From: Lentisphaera profundi
GTDB lineage: Bacteria > Verrucomicrobiota > Lentisphaeria > Lentisphaerales > Lentisphaeraceae
NCBI RefSeq assembly: GCF_028728065.1
Contig: NZ_CP117811.1
Coordinates: 2,170,001-2,234,000, forward strand
Reading direction: 5' to 3'
Length of the DNA stretch: 64,000 bases
This document shows positions 34,594 through 44,557 of this stretch, one piece after another. Position 1 is the stretch's first letter; every line of letters begins with the position of its first letter. The notes beneath the pieces are model-generated. The model searched no databases, was not told where the DNA came from, and worked only from the letters and a program-made list of their open reading frames with translations. The position numbers were made by a program, and so were the translations under genes.

Positions 34594-35460
34594 ATGAAAA
34601 AGCTCTCGTTAATAGCTCTCACCGTTGCTCTTACCCTACTCTCTTCATGCACTCATTTCAGCGAAGAAGCTGAAGTTAAAGCAGGCAAAACCATCGTGGG
34701 TGAAACCGCCTTCATTGCAGTCGATGAAACTGGCTTAGTTTTTGATAGCCGTATAGATACAGGTGCAACGACTACCTCAATTAATGCTTTTGATATACAT
34801 ATCAAAGGTAAAAGCAAAAAAAAGCAAGACAACATTAATAAACTCATCACCTTTAAAACTCGCAATAAAAGTGGTGAAACCGCCGTAGTTTCGACCCGTA
34901 TTGTCAATGTCGTCATGGTAAGCAATTCACAAGGCACTGAAGCACGCTACGTAGTCAACTTAACTCTACACTGGAAAGGAAGTAAGCGTAAAGTCCGTGT
35001 CAACCTACGAGATCGTCAAAAAATGACTTACAAATTACTCATCGGTCGCAACTGGTTAAATGGTAAATACCTAGTTGATGTCTCCTTAAAAGAGCACGGT
35101 AAAGAATCTTCAAAAGCTACTCCACAGAAAAAAACATTCCCCGTCAAATTACACGACTACAAAAACAAGCTGGGTGCTAGTTTTTGGGACAAAGCAAGCT
35201 CTGCGATTTATCCTGATTCATTTTCTTTAATTGAAGCGGATGGAAAAAAAATGTTCCGCCTTAAGTTCCCCGGCCAAGAAAAATCAGTAGTACTAGAGCC
35301 AGCTAAATCATCTAAAAAATCTATCCCTGTAGCCCTCGCTATCCTCACCATTAATGGCACACGAGTCAAGTATCCCGTTCAACTCATGAAACAGAAAAAA
35401 GGTGTCGATTTATTCATTGGCACTGACCTCAAAGAAAAAACATACGGAGACAATAAATAA
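34594..35460 (+). CDS. retropepsin-like ATP-dependent zinc protease family lipoprotein
   Basis: About 288 residues from the ATG at 34594. The N-terminus is a lipoprotein signal ending in LLSSC. Two similar halves carry the COG4067/RimB-type retropepsin fold: VFDSRIDTGATTTSIN with the aspartic protease-like DTG triad in the first, and LLIGRNWLNGKYLVDVS as the family C-terminal motif. AAGG lies nine bases upstream. The next start overlaps its stop by one base (TAATG). These proteins accompany UUP1 and glutamate-ligase-like genes in many proteobacteria; a role in envelope-linked peptide processing is inferred. Confidence 0.85.
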   Translation: MKKLSLIALTVALTLLSSCTHFSEEAEVKAGKTIVGETAFIAVDETGLVFDSRIDTGATTTSINAFDIHIKGKSKKKQDNINKLITFKTRNKSGETAVVSTRIVNVVMVSNSQGTEARYVVNLTLHWKGSKRKVRVNLRDRQKMTYKLLIGRNWLNGKYLVDVSLKEHGKESSKATPQKKTFPVKLHDYKNKLGASFWDKASSAIYPDSFSLIEADGKKMFRLKFPGQEKSVVLEPAKSSKKSIPVALAILTINGTRVKYPVQLMKQKKGVDLFIGTDLKEKTYGDNK

Positions 35461-36992
35461 TGAGCGCTAAAGCCCAAGTTTATTTATGGTCCCTTCTACT
35501 CATTTTAGTGGGTGCTGGCATCATAAGCTACAAATCTATACAACTAGACATACCTCTTACTCATGGAGAAAAGCGTGATGTATGGGTGGTGGAAGCTCTT
35601 GTGGAATTTGAGACTCAGGACAAACCTGTGAAAGTCAAAGTTGCGCTTCCCACGTATTATGCTCAATATAAACTCTTAGAACAACAAGGTTCATCCAATG
35701 GTTATGGCTTTACCACAGAAGAAAGCCCCAATAAAAAAGCCGTCTGGTCTAGTCGACAACCACCAGCTGGAAACCAGAAAATTTATTATACTTTCAGTAT
35801 TTTTGAAACCGATGAATTTCAATCCACTAAAGGCAAGGACCGCTATAAATTTGACAAACCTTACTTTGAGCCTGCTTACAAAACTGCTGCTTTATCTTTA
35901 GTTGACTCTGCATGGAAGAAATCATCTGATAATTCGACTTTTGCGAAAGAAGTTATTCGTCGTCTCAACTTTGCTGATCCAGATCAAAACACCAATCTCG
36001 TTCGCAGCCTAATAAAAGGCACTTACACCGAGGCTCACTTAGTCCGAGATCTTATTCTACTTAAAGATGTACCCGCAACCGTTCTTCGAGGTTTACAGTT
36101 AGAGGATGGTACGCGTAAAACAACTACCGGCAACTACTTAGCTTTTTACGATGAAAAATGGAGTGTTATCAATCATATTTCTGGTGAAATCGGGCTCCCA
36201 AAAGACACCATTTTTTGGGCTCTAACTTCCGTCTTAGAAACGGCAGGCTGTACAAATTCCAAAATCACTTTCTCCATGATCAAGAGTGATCAATCCGCAA
36301 AATCTCTCGCGATCAAAAATAGTTTAGAAGACTCGTCCCCGATCATGAACTTTTCTATCTTCAGTTTGCCACTTGAATTCCAATCTGTTTTCAAGCTTCT
36401 ACTGCTTATTCCCGTCGGCACCTTAATTGTCGTAATCATTCGTAACCTTGTTGGAATTTCTACTTCGGGAACCTTTATGCCTGTCTTATTAGCCATTGCC
36501 TTTATTGAAACGAGCCTAGTTAAAGGACTCGTTGTCTTACTCGTCATGATGGTCCTTGGCCTGCTAATCCGAACCTATTTATCACGAATGAACCTACTCC
36601 TAGTTCCTAGGATATCCGCTGTTGTCATCTGCGTTGTCATCCTCATGGCCTTCATCTCGATCACCTCCTACAAAATGGGCATAGCTGGCGGTATCAGTGT
36701 CACTTTCTTTCCTATGATCATCATTTCATGGACTATTGAGAGAACCTCTATCATGTGGGAAGAACACGGAGGCCGCGAAGTTTTCGAGAAAATGGGCGGT
36801 AGTCTAATCGTCTCAATCATCATCTATTTTGTCATGACTAATAGTTTCGTTAAGTACTTCACCTTCACTTTCCCTGAGGTTATGCTGATCATGCTAGCGT
36901 TTGTTTTATTGATTGGTGTCTACACGGGCTATCGACTCACTGAGATCTTCCGCTTTGAACCCCTCGTCACAGATGAGGATATTAAACAATGA
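35460..36992 (+). CDS. UUP1-family seven-helix membrane protein (inactive transglutaminase-like)
   Basis: 510 residues. One N-terminal helix (about 7-27) is followed by a periplasmic UUP1/inactive transglutaminase-like region (to about 290) and then seven transmembrane helices (about 300-500, e.g. VFKLLLLIPVGTLIVVIIRN, LVKGLVVLLVMMVLGLLIR). The architecture and the neighbours match the trio found in pseudomonads and other bacteria. It overlaps the next gene by ATGA. Function not established. Confidence 0.88.
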   Translation: MSAKAQVYLWSLLLILVGAGIISYKSIQLDIPLTHGEKRDVWVVEALVEFETQDKPVKVKVALPTYYAQYKLLEQQGSSNGYGFTTEESPNKKAVWSSRQPPAGNQKIYYTFSIFETDEFQSTKGKDRYKFDKPYFEPAYKTAALSLVDSAWKKSSDNSTFAKEVIRRLNFADPDQNTNLVRSLIKGTYTEAHLVRDLILLKDVPATVLRGLQLEDGTRKTTTGNYLAFYDEKWSVINHISGEIGLPKDTIFWALTSVLETAGCTNSKITFSMIKSDQSAKSLAIKNSLEDSSPIMNFSIFSLPLEFQSVFKLLLLIPVGTLIVVIIRNLVGISTSGTFMPVLLAIAFIETSLVKGLVVLLVMMVLGLLIRTYLSRMNLLLVPRISAVVICVVILMAFISITSYKMGIAGGISVTFFPMIIISWTIERTSIMWEEHGGREVFEKMGGSLIVSIIIYFVMTNSFVKYFTFTFPEVMLIMLAFVLLIGVYTGYRLTEIFRFEPLVTDEDIKQ

Positions 36993-37939
36993 AGTGGGCC
37001 TCTCCCTTTAAATTAAAAAGCAAGGGCATTCTAGGCATGAATGCTCGTAACTTCAGTTACGTGCTTTCTAAAAACAAACGTGAACTTTACCCTCTCGTCG
37101 ACGACAAGATGGAGACCAAGCGCATCGCCTTACTCGAAGGACTGAGTGTCCCCGACCTTATCTGTTGCCTTAAGTACAATCACCAACTCAAAGAACTTCA
37201 CACAGTCTTGAAGGATCATCAAGAATTTGTCCTAAAACCCGCCAAAGGCTGCGCTGGAAAAGGCATCTTAGTCATTACTGGTCGCAATGAGAAAGGCTTT
37301 ATCAAAGCTTCTGGCTCCATCGTCACCTTTACTGAATTCAACCGTCATGTGGCCAGTATTCTTACGGGGATGTATTCCCTTGGTGGTACTCCAGACACGG
37401 CAATGTTTGAAAAACTCGTTCATTTTACCGATACTTTCAATGGCTATACTTACCAAGGTGTCCCCGACATTCGCGTTATCATATATCGTGGTTATCCTGT
37501 CATGGCAATGACGCGACTATCAACAAAAATATCTGATGGCAAAGCGAACCTCCATCAAGGTGCAGTTGGCGTTGGGCTCGACATAGTCACTGGTAAAGCG
37601 ATCCAAGCTGTACAGTTTAACAAACTCGTGACCAAACACCCAGATACAGGGCAATCTTTTGAAGGTTTAGAAATACCCGACTGGGATGTCGTCTTAAAGT
37701 TATCCGCTCAAAGTTTTGATATCACGGGATTAGGCTATTTAGGTGCCGATATTGTCTTAGACAAAGCAAGGGGACCACTTATTCTTGAACTCAATGCACG
37801 ACCGGGCTTATCTATCCAAATCGCTAATGGCCACGGCTTAGAAAAACGACTCTTATATATTGATTCAGTTCATAAAAAACGTCGGAATATTGATGAAAAA
37901 CTTGCGCTCGTAAAAGAAAAATTTGTTGATTTAAAATAA
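36989..37939 (+). CDS. alpha-L-glutamate ligase-like ATP-grasp protein
   Basis: 316 residues of the RimK-related ATP-grasp family. FVLKPAKGCAGKGILVI holds the ATP-binding lysine and glycine loop, DIRVIIYRGYPVMAMTR and GADIVLD...LILELNARPGLSIQ hold the metal-binding E and N. It should join an amino acid, perhaps glutamate, to an acceptor. Translationally coupled to the UUP1 gene. Convergent and directly abutting folK, with no space for a terminator. Confidence 0.88.
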   Translation: MKWASPFKLKSKGILGMNARNFSYVLSKNKRELYPLVDDKMETKRIALLEGLSVPDLICCLKYNHQLKELHTVLKDHQEFVLKPAKGCAGKGILVITGRNEKGFIKASGSIVTFTEFNRHVASILTGMYSLGGTPDTAMFEKLVHFTDTFNGYTYQGVPDIRVIIYRGYPVMAMTRLSTKISDGKANLHQGAVGVGLDIVTGKAIQAVQFNKLVTKHPDTGQSFEGLEIPDWDVVLKLSAQSFDITGLGYLGADIVLDKARGPLILELNARPGLSIQIANGHGLEKRLLYIDSVHKKRRNIDEKLALVKEKFVDLK

Positions 37940-38443
37940 TCAAATTTTGTAGCTAGTCTTACCTAATCTATAACGCTTCATCGTACGTGTATCGGCTGTT
38001 ATCAGTTCCGAAAGCAAACTTCCTGCTTTCGGATGAACAAGACCAGGAACGATTTCTAATAAGGGCACATAGACAAAGTCTCTTGTTAGAATTTCTGGAT
38101 GAGGTAAGTGCATCAATTCTGTTTCAACCACCGATGATCCATATAAAATCAGATCTAAATCTAATTTTCGCTCGTCATGCTTATGGCCACCATCCTGACG
38201 TCCAAATTTCTGTTCAATTTCGCGCAGTACTTTATATTTTAAGTCATAAGCATCTAAGGATGTTTCAAGCCGTATGACTCCATTCAAAAACTCGTGTTGC
38301 CCTTCGCTTGTCCCCACAGCTTGATTCAAATAGAAACCTGAAACCGCGGTGATTTTAAACTTTTCTTCTAAGTCACGAAGCGCCATAGCGATGCTATCAA
38401 AAGGATCTATATTTGAACCTATAGCTACATAGGCCGTTTTCAT
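37940..38443 (-). CDS. folK: 2-amino-4-hydroxy-6-hydroxymethyldihydropteridine pyrophosphokinase
   Basis: 167 residues. The HPPK signature is seen in YVAIGSNI at the start, VSGFYLNQAVG, and the active-site region RKLDLDLILYG (D-x-D magnesium ligands). It transfers pyrophosphate from ATP to the pterin in folate synthesis. It overlaps folB by four bases and is the last gene of rlmD-era-folB-folK. Confidence 0.95.
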   Translation of the reverse strand: MKTAYVAIGSNIDPFDSIAMALRDLEEKFKITAVSGFYLNQAVGTSEGQHEFLNGVIRLETSLDAYDLKYKVLREIEQKFGRQDGGHKHDERKLDLDLILYGSSVVETELMHLPHPEILTRDFVYVPLLEIVPGLVHPKAGSLLSELITADTRTMKRYRLGKTSYKI

Positions 38444-38805
38444 TGTCTTTGCCTATAGATAGAAATAGCTACATTATCCGCTAATTCTAAAGCTTCAGGT
38501 TTATCAATCTTAATGGTGCAAGCCTGAACCAAAGCATGACTTAAACACTCGGCAGCACATAATTCTGCTAATTTCTCAATCAATAGGCATTCAGATTCGT
38601 TTGCGATCTCCGCTAATTTTCTATGCAGTGAATCATAGTCGACGGTATGATTAATATCATCACTTTTTCCCGCTTCTCGTAAATCTAAATAGAGCTTTGC
38701 CGAGACAATAAAATCTTGTGGATTCAAACGCTCTTCAGGATACAGACCTAATATTGCTTTTACTCTGACTTTCTGAATATAAATCTCATCTAATTCATTT
38801 ATCAT
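38440..38805 (-). CDS. folB: dihydroneopterin aldolase
   Basis: 121 residues of the FolB fold: IYIQKVRVKAILGLYPEERL, where the family has the conserved xxGxxxxE, and LIEKLAELCAAECL. It cuts dihydroneopterin to the substrate of FolK, encoded next. It overlaps era by 11 bases. Confidence 0.92.
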   Translation of the reverse strand: MINELDEIYIQKVRVKAILGLYPEERLNPQDFIVSAKLYLDLREAGKSDDINHTVDYDSLHRKLAEIANESECLLIEKLAELCAAECLSHALVQACTIKIDKPEALELADNVAISIYRQRQ

Positions 38806-39703
38806 TAAGATTCATTTCCTTTAATAAACCAATACGATTTTGCCAGTCAGGCATCACTTTTACGAAGAGGCGTAAATCAACAAATTTCTCTAAACTCTTC
38901 CCGAGCTTATTACGTGATTGGCGCTGGATTTCTTTCACCATGTCACCACCACTACCGATAACAATCAGCTTCTGAGATTCTCGCTCAACTAAAATAGTCG
39001 CTTCGATTTTGATTTTCTTTTCTCTCTCATCCCAATGATCAATCATTACTGCTATGGAATGAGGCAATTCACTATGAAGTAATTCTAAAGCACTTTCACG
39101 AATGATATCTTCTGCAATATCTCTTAAAAACGCATCGGCAAGCTGATCATCTGGATAGAGGAAGGGCCCTTTTGGTAAAAGGTTCTTTATCAATTCTAAT
39201 AAATCTGTCACACCATTATTCATTAATGCTGACATGCGATGAATTGTAGGCTTCTCCTCAAAGTGTGCACAATAATTCATTTCCATTTCGCGAATGGCGG
39301 CTTCAGTCGCTTTATCACACTTATTGAGAACCAGAATGGTAGTCTTCCCATCTGCAGCCGCGGCCGCTTTCGCCGCCATCTCATCTTCCATGCCGAACTC
39401 TCGCATGGGATCACAGAGCAAAAGCGTTATATCATTCTTGTCAATCGCACGTTTAATCGTACGATCCATCATTTCATCCATACGGTTCTTACTTTCGTGA
39501 ATACCCGGAGTATCTGAAAAAATAATCTGAGCTGAATCATCGGTATAAATCCCCACCCACCTACGTCTTGTCGTATGAGGCACACGAGAAACAGCCGCAA
39601 GCTTATAGCCTAAGGCTTGGTTCACAAAAGTCGATTTCCCTGCATTAGGTCGCCCTATAATGGCAACAAAACCGCAATTACCGTAGCCATAATCTTCAAG
39701 CAT
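38795..39703 (-). CDS. era: GTPase Era
   Basis: 302 residues. G1 GRPNAGKSTF, G3 DTPGIHE, G4 NKCD and a C-terminal KH domain (EATILVERESQKLIVIGSGG) for 16S rRNA 3' end binding. It helps 30S maturation at the inner membrane. It overlaps rlmD by eight bases at its start and folB by 11 at its end. Confidence 0.96.
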   Translation of the reverse strand: MLEDYGYGNCGFVAIIGRPNAGKSTFVNQALGYKLAAVSRVPHTTRRRWVGIYTDDSAQIIFSDTPGIHESKNRMDEMMDRTIKRAIDKNDITLLLCDPMREFGMEDEMAAKAAAAADGKTTILVLNKCDKATEAAIREMEMNYCAHFEEKPTIHRMSALMNNGVTDLLELIKNLLPKGPFLYPDDQLADAFLRDIAEDIIRESALELLHSELPHSIAVMIDHWDEREKKIKIEATILVERESQKLIVIGSGGDMVKEIQRQSRNKLGKSLEKFVDLRLFVKVMPDWQNRIGLLKEMNLNDK

Positions 39704-40907
39704 TATCTAACTCAAGTAAAATCAATGATTCAAAATGAGCCGTCTGTGGGAACATATCCAACATCGCTAATTTCTTGTGCTTATATCCCAGTGGCAAAAT
39801 CTCTTTAAGATCACGTGCCAAAGTACCTGGATCACAAGAAACATAGAGAATCCAACGAGGAGATCGTTTGCTGATGGCCTTAATCGTACCTGGGCCAACT
39901 CCAGCGCGAGGCGGATCAAGGATCAGAGTTGTCTCTCCAATCAATTTCCCTAAACGCTGACGAAGTAACTTATTCACGTCTCCAGCAATGTACTTATGCG
40001 TTGTTAAACCATGTTCTTGCGCATTAAAATTCGCCGCTTCTACACCTTTATCATCAATCTCTAAGCCCACGACTCTCACGCCTTTGAGTTCCATTGAGAG
40101 GAAACCAGATCCACAGAAGGCATCAATCACAAATGTACATTCTTTCAAGGATGAAATAATCTCTGCACACATGCTCTGTAAAGCTTCTGCTACTTCACGA
40201 TTAACTTGGCTAAATGAACCTGAAGGCATGACATATTCTTTATCATTATAAATTTCTCTTCTCCATGGCAAGCCTACTGGGGCTTTACCATAAAAAGCAA
40301 CTGTTTCTTTATTGCTGCTTGCATGGCGAATCGTCGCTCTCAAAGGACGATCTCTCTTGCTATTGCGGTGGCCCCACTTGGTCTTACTGAGTCCAGGCAC
40401 CTGTTCATTTACTGGCGCTTGCGCTAACAAACATTCCTTAACTCGTACCAAGCTTCGATTGTCGCGTCCAATAAAGCCGTAAATAACTTCATCATTTTCA
40501 GTACGACGAGCATTTAAGCTAATTCTATTTCGATAATTCCATTGGTTTACCGATGGTACGATCTCGATATCATCGTTATCTATATCCAAACCACCAAGAC
40601 GTTTTAAAACTTGGCGAAACTGAGCTTCTTTTACAGTGACTTGTTCATCATAAGTCATGTGCTGATAGGAACAACCACCACATTCACCGTAATACTGACA
40701 AGGTGCTTCTGCACGTTTCTCGGATGCTTCTACAATCTCAACAATCTCGCCACGGCAAAAGTTCTTATTATCTTTTAAAATCTTTACTTTTACTTTTTCA
40801 CCAGGAACTGAAAATGGCACAAAACACACGCGCCCATCTTCCATACGACCTGCACCATCACCACCGTAGGCGATGTTATCTATCTCAAAAATCTCTTCTC
40901 TTTCCAT
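39696..40907 (-). CDS. RlmD/RumA-type 23S rRNA (uracil-5-)-methyltransferase
   Basis: 403 residues. An N-terminal TRAM domain (MEREEIFEIDNIAYGGDGAG) precedes the iron-sulfur cysteines (PCQYYGECGGCSYQ), then the SAM domain with CGSGFLSMEL, the NPPR-like LDPPRAGV and the catalytic cysteine in YVSCDPGTLARD. The TrmA/RlmD/RlmC family modifies uridine at position 5 of tRNA or 23S rRNA; the cluster motif favours an RlmD or RlmC role. First gene of the era-folB-folK operon. Confidence 0.9.
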   Translation of the reverse strand: MEREEIFEIDNIAYGGDGAGRMEDGRVCFVPFSVPGEKVKVKILKDNKNFCRGEIVEIVEASEKRAEAPCQYYGECGGCSYQHMTYDEQVTVKEAQFRQVLKRLGGLDIDNDDIEIVPSVNQWNYRNRISLNARRTENDEVIYGFIGRDNRSLVRVKECLLAQAPVNEQVPGLSKTKWGHRNSKRDRPLRATIRHASSNKETVAFYGKAPVGLPWRREIYNDKEYVMPSGSFSQVNREVAEALQSMCAEIISSLKECTFVIDAFCGSGFLSMELKGVRVVGLEIDDKGVEAANFNAQEHGLTTHKYIAGDVNKLLRQRLGKLIGETTLILDPPRAGVGPGTIKAISKRSPRWILYVSCDPGTLARDLKEILPLGYKHKKLAMLDMFPQTAHFESLILLELDNA

Positions 40908-40996
40908 AATCTTCTCATATTTATTTGTGTACCATTATGTGACAAACACTTATCTATCACTTATAGTGCTTAAAATCAGCTTAGGTATATAATTTC

Positions 40997-43330
40997 ATGA
41001 GTAGAATAGTTTTATTTATTTTTTTAGCAATAAATCTCTATGCAGAACAGCCAATAAAGCCGTCTGCCAAAGAACAAAAGACTTTAGAACTACCCAAAGG
41101 CACAAAAACTCTTCTGAGTTCATCTAATGAATCTTTAAGCCAAAGCATTGCTAAACTTCTGGAGATCAACCCTTATAAAGTTTTAGAGAATGCCGTTTTA
41201 ATGGATGATGGCCCTGTAATTGAAGCCCTCAACAATTATCAAGCCCCTAGTATCAAAGTCTTTTCAAGTGATATATATTATAGAACTTTACTCATTACAT
41301 GGCTTAAAGAAAACAAAGTCCAAGCCCAGGAAAATATCCTACAGCAAAACACCTGGTTACTCAAAAAAGATTCTGTAGAAGGCGTAATCGAAAAAATCGA
41401 AGCGCTCAGTAAAAAAAATCATGCTCCACTATGGAATTTTCGACTAAATTACTGCTTAAGCTTACTCTACGAAGCCAAAGGCGACTATAAACGCAGCTTA
41501 AAAGCTCTCATTAAAGCTAATAATAAGACCACCGATAACAACCTGCGATACCTTTTACGCCGTAGAATGATCGTATGTTCTGCTCGCACAGGAAACTACA
41601 AAGAATATGAGCGCTTCATTCAAGATATCTACCAGGAAGAAAGCTCAGAAGCCTTAATGCATTATGAAAGTTTGAATGATCAACTGGCTATTAACCTTCT
41701 ACAAGGCAAAGACTCCAGTGAACTCGTTTCCCAAATCATCAAGCACCCAAATGCCAATCTTGCCCGTTCCATTCAAAGCTTGATTTTTACTGGTCAGCAT
41801 CAAGAAGCCTACTTGCTCAACCCTAAAAAAGAATTTATTTTTCCCTTCCTAATCGAACTGGACCAATTTTCACTTGCCAAAAAACTACTCCACCAAACTA
41901 GCGAGCCGGATAAAATCCATTATTACCAAAGCGTTCAAGGAACTATCCCCAAAGAGCTCAAAAGTCTTTCTAAGGAAATGACTCAAAACCAAAAGTTAAG
42001 TAAAGTTGCTTGGCTCTTATCAAAACACTACTACACACAAGAGTCCTATCAATTTCTTTATGAGCTCTGCCTTAACAGCAAAGATCTCAATCACATCTAT
42101 ATCGCAATGGCTAATCTAACAAAATCTAGTAGTGCCGCAGATCTCTACCTTTTTCTAAGTAAACGCTTAGACAAACAACAGGCATTGAACTACACCTGCC
42201 TCTTATCTTACACAAAGAATCCAAATTCATTCCTACACTACCTGATAAGCATTCACAAAAATCTTAAGCTACAGGGCAAAGACTTAGATGATTTTGTCAC
42301 TATCTGCTCCACTTTAGCTTTAGAAATTAATCTTCCTGATGCAGCTTTAAGTTCTTTAAAAGTCATTAATGACAAAAATCAGAATATTAACCATATCATC
42401 ATTGCTTCTACTGCCCTCTTAAGGAAGAAGGAGTTTTTAAGTGCCGCGCATAATGGACTCATTCGCGACGAAATGAAAATCCCTGAACTCATGGAAATCG
42501 CCACTTACGCATTAAACCAAACCGGAGACTTTGAAAAAGCACATAAAGCCAATCTCATTGCAGAATCTTTTTATATCAGCCTTGCTCACTTAAGTAAAAC
42601 GGCTTACTTCTTTAAACGCTTGAATCAAAAAGATCTTTTAGAGCAAGTTTACTGGCGCATACATCCACAAGCTATCACTTTCAACAAAGACTCTATGCCT
42701 CTCATCGATTCAGCAAGCGCTCACTTTTTACAAAAAGAAGATTACACCGCATGGGCTAAGTTTGCGGAACTCAAGCTTAGTCATGCACTCCTACAACCTA
42801 CAAAGATCCATACTCCTGCCCAAGCATTGGTAATACGTAAAGATTTATTACGCCTACAACTTATCAAAGCCATTAATTCAGGCAGAGAACAAGACATTAT
42901 TCGATTTGCAAAAAAATGGTCTGATGAGTTCACCATGGACATCGAGCCTGTAATCATCCTGCATAAGTACCAACTCCCCCATAACATCCAAGTGCTCCAG
43001 CTAAAAACTGATTTATTTGACGATCGCTGGGCTAAGCTCGAAAAGCATATAAAACGCTATCCTAAAGCGAGTATTCAACTCAATGAAATTGCTTGGTTGG
43101 GAGCTTCCTGCTTCAAACGATTAGATGAATCTAGTGATTTTGCAAAACGAGCTTACAGCCAGTCAAAGCTAACCGCTCACCTCGATACTCTCGCTCAGTG
43201 CCTGTATGCTACCGGCAAAATAAATAAAGCTGTTGAACTCTTACAGGAATGTGTTAAACTCGAGCCAAATGTCAGTTACTTTTCACAAAAGTTAACTCTT
43301 TGGAGAAATCACTTACCTGCACAGGAATAA
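40997..43330 (+). CDS. large secreted TPR-like helical repeat protein
   Basis: 777 residues with a Sec signal (MSRIVLFIFLAINLYAEQ). The rest is helical with TPR-like units (LSLLYEAKGDYKRSLKALIK, ATYALNQTGDFEKAHKANL, and the C-terminal LDTLAQCLYATGKINKAVEL). Likely periplasmic scaffold. A TATAAT-like box lies only three bases before the ATG. It runs into the methyltransferase gene with five bases between. Confidence 0.75.
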   Translation: MSRIVLFIFLAINLYAEQPIKPSAKEQKTLELPKGTKTLLSSSNESLSQSIAKLLEINPYKVLENAVLMDDGPVIEALNNYQAPSIKVFSSDIYYRTLLITWLKENKVQAQENILQQNTWLLKKDSVEGVIEKIEALSKKNHAPLWNFRLNYCLSLLYEAKGDYKRSLKALIKANNKTTDNNLRYLLRRRMIVCSARTGNYKEYERFIQDIYQEESSEALMHYESLNDQLAINLLQGKDSSELVSQIIKHPNANLARSIQSLIFTGQHQEAYLLNPKKEFIFPFLIELDQFSLAKKLLHQTSEPDKIHYYQSVQGTIPKELKSLSKEMTQNQKLSKVAWLLSKHYYTQESYQFLYELCLNSKDLNHIYIAMANLTKSSSAADLYLFLSKRLDKQQALNYTCLLSYTKNPNSFLHYLISIHKNLKLQGKDLDDFVTICSTLALEINLPDAALSSLKVINDKNQNINHIIIASTALLRKKEFLSAAHNGLIRDEMKIPELMEIATYALNQTGDFEKAHKANLIAESFYISLAHLSKTAYFFKRLNQKDLLEQVYWRIHPQAITFNKDSMPLIDSASAHFLQKEDYTAWAKFAELKLSHALLQPTKIHTPAQALVIRKDLLRLQLIKAINSGREQDIIRFAKKWSDEFTMDIEPVIILHKYQLPHNIQVLQLKTDLFDDRWAKLEKHIKRYPKASIQLNEIAWLGASCFKRLDESSDFAKRAYSQSKLTAHLDTLAQCLYATGKINKAVELLQECVKLEPNVSYFSQKLTLWRNHLPAQE

Positions 43331-43335
43331 TTTGC

Positions 43336-44162
43336 ATGAACAATACCTATACCCTACTCGACTCTGGAAACTTTAAGAAACTCGAAAATGTTGGTGGCCA
43401 TTTAATGGTTCGCCCCTGCCCTCAAGCTTGCTGGACTCCAAGCCTCCCCAAACATGAATGGAATAAAGCTAAAGACATTTATTTAAGAAGTAGTAAGGGC
43501 GGTGGAAACTGGAAATTCAATACTCTTCCTGAACAATGGGAGATAGAATACCTCCAACAGAAAATGATCATTAGACCCACTAACTTTGGCCATTTAGGCA
43601 TCTTTGCCGAAGCCGCAAGTAACTGGGAGTGGCTAAAAGAAAAATCCAACCCCAACGTCAAAGCACTCAATATGTTCGCCTATACTGGTGGCAGTTCCTT
43701 AGCAATGGCTAAAGGTGGCGCACAGGTCACCCATTTAGATGCTGCAAAAGGCATCGTCGACTGGGCTCGTTTGAACGCCAATGCAAATGACATTGCTAAT
43801 ATCCGATGGATTGTTGACGACGCCAATCGTTTCCTCGATCGCGAAATACGCCGAGGCAACAAATATGATGCGCTAGTCATGGATCCTCCTTCCTATGGTC
43901 GTGGTACCAAGGGTGAAATTTGGAAGATTGAAGATGATATCATGCCCTATCTCGAACGCTGTAAAGCCGTCATGAGTGATAAGCCTGCGTTCATATTATT
44001 CACTTGCCACACCCCCATTTTACCCCTAAAGTCCTAGATAACCTTATCTACACGGTCTGGGGAGAGAAGCTAAGTACAGAATCAGGGGAAATGACGATTC
44101 CGCAAGAAAGCTCTAAACGCACAATCCCCTCAGGTTTTTATACTCGCATAAGCTTTCATTGA
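43336..44162 (+). CDS. class I SAM methyltransferase (RlmI-like), frameshifted near its 3' end
   Basis: The unbroken part (43336-44037, about 233 residues) has the SAM-binding motif LNMFAYTGGSSLAMAKGGAQ and catalytic MDPPSYGRG of the COG1092/RlmI-like rRNA cytosine-methyltransferases. The natural tail lies one base out of frame: with one more C in the C5 run at 44012-44016 the reading becomes FTCHTPHFTPKVLDNLIYTV, and ends at TGA 44160-44162. That stop overlaps the yraN TTG start (TTGA), as expected for a coupled pair. AGGAA lies eight bases before the ATG. As given, the product ends early with a wrong 10-residue tail. Confidence 0.8.
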
Positions 44163-44557
44163 AAGCAAAAGCTACACATTTAAAAACAGGTCGAAAAGGC
44201 GAAGCTATGGCCGTGCGACAATTACGTCGCTGTGGCTATCAAATCTTGAGAACAAACTATTCTCTTGAGCATATAGGCGAGATAGATATTATTGCACGTG
44301 ATGGTGGAACTCTATGCTTTATTGAGGTTAAAACTCGCCATCAAAACAAAACCCATGATATCAGCCCCGCACAAGCCATAGACTCAAAGAAACGGCAGCG
44401 AATTGCGAAATGCGCAAAGTACTTCCTTAAGAAATACTCACTAATGCATTGCCCCTTTCGTTTCGATATAGCTGAAGTCATTTTAAATAAACATTTTTGG
44501 CAACACCAAATAATAATTAGACCACATGCTTTTGGTGAATCATCACCAAAGCTTTAG
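44159..44557 (+). CDS. YraN family protein (UPF0102, endonuclease-like)
   Basis: 132 residues from a TTG start that overlaps the methyltransferase stop. The nuclease-like core shows GEIDIIARDGGTLCFIEVKTR, with the D...ExK pattern of the PD-(D/E)XK superfamily, and the N-terminal GRKGEAMAVRQLRRCGYQIL. The cellular role is unproven. It overlaps the convergent symporter gene by 15 bases. Confidence 0.9.
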   Translation: MKAKATHLKTGRKGEAMAVRQLRRCGYQILRTNYSLEHIGEIDIIARDGGTLCFIEVKTRHQNKTHDISPAQAIDSKKRQRIAKCAKYFLKKYSLMHCPFRFDIAEVILNKHFWQHQIIIRPHAFGESSPKL

